Below are positions 46,998 to 51,483 of a DNA stretch of 51,483 bases, one piece after another (position 1 is the stretch's first letter; each line of letters opens with the position of its first letter). This DNA comes from DATHSY01 sp046729855 (GTDB lineage Bacteria > Actinomycetota > UBA4738 > HRBIN12), in contig JBKPHM010000130.1 of assembly GCA_046729855.1 (NCBI GenBank), forward strand, positions 1-51,483, in the 5' to 3' direction. The position numbers and the translations under genes are program-made. Below the pieces are notes generated by a model, which was given only the letters and a program-made list of their open reading frames with translations, ran no database searches and had not been told where the DNA came from.

Positions 46998-49446
46998 CCG
47001 TGGCCCCGGCGTCCGCCCGAACGCCGGCGGTGGGCGACTGCGCCCACACGATGCCGGGTCGGTAGTCGCAGGATGGTTCGGCGGGGTCGCACTCCGCGTC
47101 CTCGACGACCGATACCGACAGGCCAGCCCGCTCGAGCCTGGCCTCGGCCGTTCGTCGGCGGCGCCCGATCACGTTCGGCACGGTAACCGAGTCCCGCTCG
47201 CCGCGGGTCGCGACCGTGATGCGCACGACGCTGGTCATCGGGGCGCGCTCGCCGCCGGCCGGGTCTTGGCCGATCACCACGCCGGGCGTCTGGTCGGCCA
47301 GGACCTCGTACACGACGCGCACGTTGAACCCCGCGTTGCGCAGCGCCGTCCCCGCCGGACCCTCCTTGAGCCCGACCACGGAGGGGATCGTCAGCAGCGG
47401 GTACGAGCTCGGTTCCTTGCAGACCCTGAGCTTTGGCTGGGTCCCGACGAGATACGTCTGCACCTGGATGTCCTGCGGCGGCGTGAACTGGTTGGCGAGG
47501 CAGCCGCGGGTGACATCCACGCGGAGGGTCACGTATCGGACCACCGAGGTCGGAAACTCCCTCTCCGGCATGCCCGTGGTCGCCTTGACCATGAACGCGC
47601 GCCAGATCTGCGCGGGCCACGTCCCGCCATACACCGGGTTGATCCGGGTCCGGCCGCAGCACATGGGGATCTGGCCCTGCGGGAACCCCGCCCAGACGGC
47701 GACCGATAGCTGCGGGATCGCGCCCACGAACCAGGCGTCGCTGTAGTTCTGCGCGGTGCCCGTCTTGCCGATCTGCGGCCGGCCGATGTTCGCGTTCTGA
47801 CCGGTCCCGTACAGGACGACCTTCTGCAGGATCTCGTTTGCGGTCGTCGCGATCGACGGCTCGACCACCTGCCGCGGGTTCGGCCGAGCCCGGTACAGGA
47901 GGTCGCCCGACGCCGTCCGTATCTCGATCACGGGCGTCGGCTGGACGCGCTGACCTCCGAACGCGAGCGTCCCGTACGCGGATGCCATCTCGAGCGCGTT
48001 GACCTCGTTCGTCCCGAGGACCGCCGACGGGACCGGCGCGAGCGGGTCGTCCGGGGACGTCGTGCGCGTGCAGCAGCGGATCCCCATCCGCCGCGCGGTC
48101 TGGACGACGCGCTCCGCGCCAGCGTAGATGTTGCCGCCGCCGATTGCCTTCTCGATGTTGACGTACGCGACGTTCACCGAGTTCACCGTCGCGGTCTCCA
48201 TCGAGATCGTCCCGTAGCCCGCACCCTCGGCGTTCTCCGGCGTCCACACCGTGCCCTCGCGGAGCGGCACCGCGACCGACGAGCCGCTGAACAAGGCGCG
48301 CGGCGAGATCCCGTGCTCGAGCGCCGCCACGAGCGCGAATACCTTGAAGGCCGAACCGGCCTGGCGTCCGGTCGATCCGCCCGTGGCCAGGTTCACGCGC
48401 GCGTACCGGTCGTCCTCGGCCCAGAAATCCCGACCGCCGACCATCGCGCGGATGTAGCCCGTACGAGGGTCGATCGCCGTCAGCGCGGCGTACGGGTCGT
48501 TGGGGTACAGCAGGATCGACGAGATGGCTGTCTCGGCTTCGCGCTGCATGTGCGGGTCGAGCGTCGTCGTGATCCGCAGGCCACCATAGAACAACAGGTC
48601 GTACCGCTCCTGCACCGTCTCGCCGAACCTCCGGTTGGACAGGAACCACTGCTTGAAGTAGTCGACGAAGTACGGCGCCGGGTAGCGCTGCTCCGTGTCG
48701 CGGTGCAACCGCAGCCGTACCTGCTTGCTCGAGGCCTGGAGGTACTGCTGGTCGTCGATCATGCCTAGGTCGAGCATGGTGCCGAGCACGTGATTGCGTC
48801 GGCGCCCGGCGATGTTGGGGTGCGCGACGGGGTCATAGTCGTTCGGCGCACGGATCAACCCGGCGAGCAGGGCCGACTGCGCGAGCGTGAGGGTCTTGGC
48901 CGGGCGGCTGAAGTACGTCTCGGCCGCCGACTGGATCCCGTACGCACCGTTCCCGAAGTACACCGTGTTCAGGTAGCTCGTGAGGATCTCGTCCTTCGAC
49001 AGCTCGTGCTCCAGCTGCCACGCGAGGTACGCCTCCCTGAGCTTGCGTACGAGCGTCTCCTCGTCCCCGACGTACGCCTGCTTCACGTACTGCTGCGTGA
49101 TCGTGGAGCCGCCCTCGACGATCCGACCGGACGTGGCGTCCACGTACGCGGCCCGGAGCAGGGCCTTGAGGTCGATCCCGCGATGCTCATAGAACCGCTT
49201 GTCCTCGATCGCGATCACGGCGTTTCGCAGGACGTCCGGGATCTTCGACGACGGAACGACGACCCGGTCGACCTCGGCGTGCAGCGGCGTGATCATCGTG
49301 CCGTCCGCCGCGTACAGGAACGAAGTCTGCGCGAGCTCGGGAGCGTCCGCCCGCTCCTCCGCCAGGTCCGGCAGTTCGCACGCCGTCGCAACGAGCGCCG
49401 TCGCCGCAACCAGGACCCACAGGGCCCGCAGCCGGGGGGCCTTCAC
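46975..49446 (-). CDS. Class A penicillin-binding protein with two PASTA domains
   Basis: An 823-residue bifunctional peptidoglycan synthase. The N-terminus is a signal-like helix ending VATAC at Cys23, which fits a lipobox. Glycosyltransferase: EDKRFYEHRGIDLKALLRA (Glu81), GGSTITQQYVKQ, RKLREAYLAWQLEHELSKDE and YLNTVYFGNGAYGIQ. Transpeptidase: SAFK with Ser365, SVN at 423-425 and KTGTAQN at 561. Two PASTA domains follow (IPSVVGLKEGPAGTALRNAG; VPNVIGRRRRTAEARLERAG). Several cysteine pairs (RCC, MCC) are unusual. GTG 49446 is six bases after a TATCAT box. Confidence 0.93.
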   Translation of the reverse strand: MKAPRLRALWVLVAATALVATACELPDLAEERADAPELAQTSFLYAADGTMITPLHAEVDRVVVPSSKIPDVLRNAVIAIEDKRFYEHRGIDLKALLRAAYVDATSGRIVEGGSTITQQYVKQAYVGDEETLVRKLREAYLAWQLEHELSKDEILTSYLNTVYFGNGAYGIQSAAETYFSRPAKTLTLAQSALLAGLIRAPNDYDPVAHPNIAGRRRNHVLGTMLDLGMIDDQQYLQASSKQVRLRLHRDTEQRYPAPYFVDYFKQWFLSNRRFGETVQERYDLLFYGGLRITTTLDPHMQREAETAISSILLYPNDPYAALTAIDPRTGYIRAMVGGRDFWAEDDRYARVNLATGGSTGRQAGSAFKVFALVAALEHGISPRALFSGSSVAVPLREGTVWTPENAEGAGYGTISMETATVNSVNVAYVNIEKAIGGGNIYAGAERVVQTARRMGIRCCTRTTSPDDPLAPVPSAVLGTNEVNALEMASAYGTLAFGGQRVQPTPVIEIRTASGDLLYRARPNPRQVVEPSIATTANEILQKVVLYGTGQNANIGRPQIGKTGTAQNYSDAWFVGAIPQLSVAVWAGFPQGQIPMCCGRTRINPVYGGTWPAQIWRAFMVKATTGMPEREFPTSVVRYVTLRVDVTRGCLANQFTPPQDIQVQTYLVGTQPKLRVCKEPSSYPLLTIPSVVGLKEGPAGTALRNAGFNVRVVYEVLADQTPGVVIGQDPAGGERAPMTSVVRITVATRGERDSVTVPNVIGRRRRTAEARLERAGLSVSVVEDAECDPAEPSCDYRPGIVWAQSPTAGVRADAGATVTIVVNP

Positions 49447-49498
49447 GGCGCGATGATATCCGGGCGTCCGCATCTGCACTGGTAGCATCGGCGTTCCG
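49447..49498. promoter_or_regulatory. Divergent leaderless promoters of the PBP gene and tyrS
   Basis: On the minus strand TATCAT (49453-49458) sits six bases from the PBP start. On the plus strand TAGCAT (49483-49488) sits ten bases from the tyrS ATG. The whole intergenic span is only 52 bp. Confidence 0.55.
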
Positions 49499-50707
49499 AT
49501 GACCGACCCTGACCTCCGTGGGCGCCTGCTCGTCGGGGTCGCCGAGGTCGTCCCCGCCGACGAGCTGGACCGCAAGCTCTCGCTCGGCCGTCCCCTCCGG
49601 GTCAAGCTCGGCGTCGACCCCTCACGGCCCGACCTCACCCTCGGGCACGCCGTCGTGCTCCGCAAGCTCCGTGCGTTCCAGGACGCGGGACACACGGCGG
49701 TGCTGATCATCGGAGACTTCACCGGCCTCGTCGGCGACCCCTCCGGCCTGTCCGAGACCCGGCCGATGCTCACGCCCGAGGAGATCGAGGCCAACGCCGC
49801 GACCTACATAAAGCAGGCCGGTGCGGTGGTGGACATGGAGCGTGCCGAGGTTCGCCGCAACTCCGAGTGGCTCGCCCCGATGCGCATGGATGACGTCCTC
49901 CGCCTGACCTCGCGCTACACCGTGGCCCGGATGCTCGAGCGGGACGACTTCGCGAAACGCTACGCGAGCGGCCAGCCGATCAGCGTCGTCGAGTTCCTCT
50001 ATCCGTTGATGCAGGCGATTGATTCGGTCGCCGTCCGGGCCGACGTCGAGCTCGGCGGCACCGACCAGACCTTCAACCTGCTCGTCGGTCGCGAGATCCA
50101 GCGAGCGTACGGGCAGGAGCCCCAGGTGGTCGTGACGGTGCCACTGCTCCTCGGTACGGACGGGGAGCGGAAGATGTCGAAGTCGCTCGGTAACTACGTG
50201 GGCCTCACCGAGCCACCGGAAGAGATGTTCGGCAAGCTCATGTCGATCCCCGACACGCTCATCGTCCAGTACCTCGAGCTCTGCACGCTCGTGCCGGCCG
50301 AGGAAGTCGCGGAGGTGCGGTCGGGGCTCGAGGAGGGGCTGCTGCGGCCGGACGTCGCGAAGCGTCGCATGGCGCGGGAGGTCGTCGACCTCTATCACGG
50401 CGTGGGAGCGGGGGACCGGGCCGAGGAGCGGTTCAACCGGGTGCACCGGGACCGCGAGCTGCCCGAGGACATCCAGGAAGTGCCGATCCCGGCAGACCTC
50501 GCCGACGACGGCGCCATCTGGGTGCCGCGGCTGATGCACGCCCTCGGGCTGGCTGACTCGAACGCGGAGGCGCGGCGGCGGATCGAGCAGGGCGGTGTGC
50601 GGCTGGGGGGCGAGGTCCTGGACGATCCGTCCGCGGAGCTCAGCCCCGACGCGTTGCGCGGGAAGGTGCTGCAGGTCGGGCGACGGCGGTTCGTGCGCCT
50701 CGTCTGA
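49499..50707 (+). CDS. tyrS: Tyrosyl-tRNA synthetase
   Basis: A 402-residue class I synthetase. The HIGH motif appears as DLTLGHAVVLRKL in VDPSRPDLTLGHAVV; VELGGTDQTFNLLVGREIQR is the tyrosine-pocket region; KMSKSLGNYVGL is the KMSKS loop. A C-terminal S4-like RNA-binding domain follows (AEARRRIEQGGVRLGGEVLD). It resembles the TyrZ-type subgroup. tyrS is commonly just before rrn in Actinobacteria, as here. Confidence 0.96.
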   Translation: MTDPDLRGRLLVGVAEVVPADELDRKLSLGRPLRVKLGVDPSRPDLTLGHAVVLRKLRAFQDAGHTAVLIIGDFTGLVGDPSGLSETRPMLTPEEIEANAATYIKQAGAVVDMERAEVRRNSEWLAPMRMDDVLRLTSRYTVARMLERDDFAKRYASGQPISVVEFLYPLMQAIDSVAVRADVELGGTDQTFNLLVGREIQRAYGQEPQVVVTVPLLLGTDGERKMSKSLGNYVGLTEPPEEMFGKLMSIPDTLIVQYLELCTLVPAEEVAEVRSGLEEGLLRPDVAKRRMAREVVDLYHGVGAGDRAEERFNRVHRDRELPEDIQEVPIPADLADDGAIWVPRLMHALGLADSNAEARRRIEQGGVRLGGEVLDDPSAELSPDALRGKVLQVGRRRFVRLV

Positions 50708-50782
50708 GGCCGGGAATGCCGGGGGCCGTGATAGCGTTGTCAATGAGTGAGTGCGCCTGTCGCGTCATCTTGCGAGGATCGG

Positions 50783-50811
50783 TTGACGGCCTTGGGGCGC
50801 GGCCGTAATAT
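50783..50811 (+). promoter_or_regulatory. rRNA operon promoter
   Basis: TTGACG (50783-50788), a 17-nt spacer and TAATAT (50806-50811): the strongest consensus promoter in the window, about 260 nt upstream of mature 16S. Confidence 0.75.
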
Positions 50812-50821
50812 AGGCGGTTGG

Positions 50822-50890
50822 CGCGACTCCTTCCGGAGGTTCCTCCTCGGGTCGCGTGCTGCTCGCACCTTGAGAACTGAACAGTGTGCC
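50822..50890 (+). promoter_or_regulatory. rRNA leader: stem and conserved antitermination-type element
   Basis: A CGCGAC/GTCGCG stem (50822-50827 with 50851-50856) encloses GGAGG/CCTCC. Then CTTGAGAACTGAACAGTGTG (from 50869) matches the conserved actinobacterial rrn leader element seen before 16S, which is associated with processing or antitermination. The 361-nt space between tyrS and 16S holds no credible gene. The NusB encoded at 14255 would act on such leaders. Confidence 0.6.
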
Positions 50891-51068
50891 AAAAGCCAGT
50901 GCGTTCCCGTCACGTGAGAGGTCGCGGTCAGCCGCGTCCGAGCACGCGACGGTCGTACACATCACTGGATCCGTCAGGATCCGAGCAGGCCGATCGGGAC
51001 GATGCCAGCCCCGTGAGGCCGACTCCAACGGAAGCAAGCGAAGCCGGCCAGTGGCCGGTTCGTCCATC

Positions 51069-51483
<415 letters not shown>

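Noticed and set aside
50708..51068. Small frames between tyrS and 16S
   Set aside because: They overlap the rrn promoter and leader and have no start signals or recognisable product.

Overview
The window is about 51.5 kb of high-GC DNA, densely packed with genes and almost all on the + strand. It comes from a member of the Actinomycetota. The evidence is an mIHF gene, an actinobacterial housekeeping order (aroC-aroK-aroB-aroQ-pepP-efp-nusB, then pyrR-pyrB-pyrC-carA-carB, then mihF-gmk-rpoZ-coaBC-metK-priA-def-fmt), a degenerate actinobacterial-type PriA, and an actinobacterial-looking 5' end of 16S rRNA. The class cannot be fixed from 415 nt of 16S read by eye. It is probably a deep, uncultured soil or sediment lineage. 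There are no tRNAs, insertion sequences, prophage genes or CRISPR arrays.

Positions 1-9400 hold a type IV pilus locus: the end of a major pilin, a second pilin, PilV-, PilW- and PilX-like minor pilins, and the prepilin peptidase. Next comes an AT-rich regulatory island with an odd repeat-coded leader, then two tandem BldC/excisionase-type HTH genes, and pilM-pilN-pilO plus a PilP-like protein. The motor, platform and secretin genes must lie outside. A strong hairpin at 9368-9399 ends the block.

Positions 9463-14671 carry the shikimate genes aroC, aroK, aroB and aroQ, followed by a Xaa-Pro peptidase, efp and nusB. Two small minus-strand membrane-protein genes (tatA and a PLDc_N protein) separate them from the pyr operon. 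That operon (15258-25109) encodes every step to UMP. It opens with a PyrR-type RNA loop and a translationally coupled 17-codon leader. Its pyrD product has lost most recognisable orotate-site residues.

Positions 25215-32165 carry nucleoid, transcription, cofactor and translation genes (mihF, gmk, rpoZ, coaBC, metK, priA, def, fmt). A REC-GGDDF response regulator follows, then an FMN riboswitch and the riboflavin genes ribD-ribE-ribBA-ribH with a cupin gene. infC-rpmI-rplT comes next; infC appears to start at a GTC codon. After it lies an unusual fusion of a TrmH/SpoU RNA methyltransferase to a histidine-kinase module, then pheS-pheT, argF, polX, a 3-methyladenine glycosylase, a class A PBP with PASTA domains (minus strand), tyrS, and the rrn promoter, leader and start of 16S.

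A recurring signature is a TANNNT -10 box only 6-10 nt upstream of the start codon (aroC, metK, fmt, pheS, argF, polX, PBP, tyrS and two small ORFs), implying widespread leaderless mRNAs. The strongest leads are the methyltransferase-kinase fusion, the GTC-started infC with its leader ORF and hairpin, the pyrR leader, the altered PyrD, and the leader and HTH pair inside the pilus locus.
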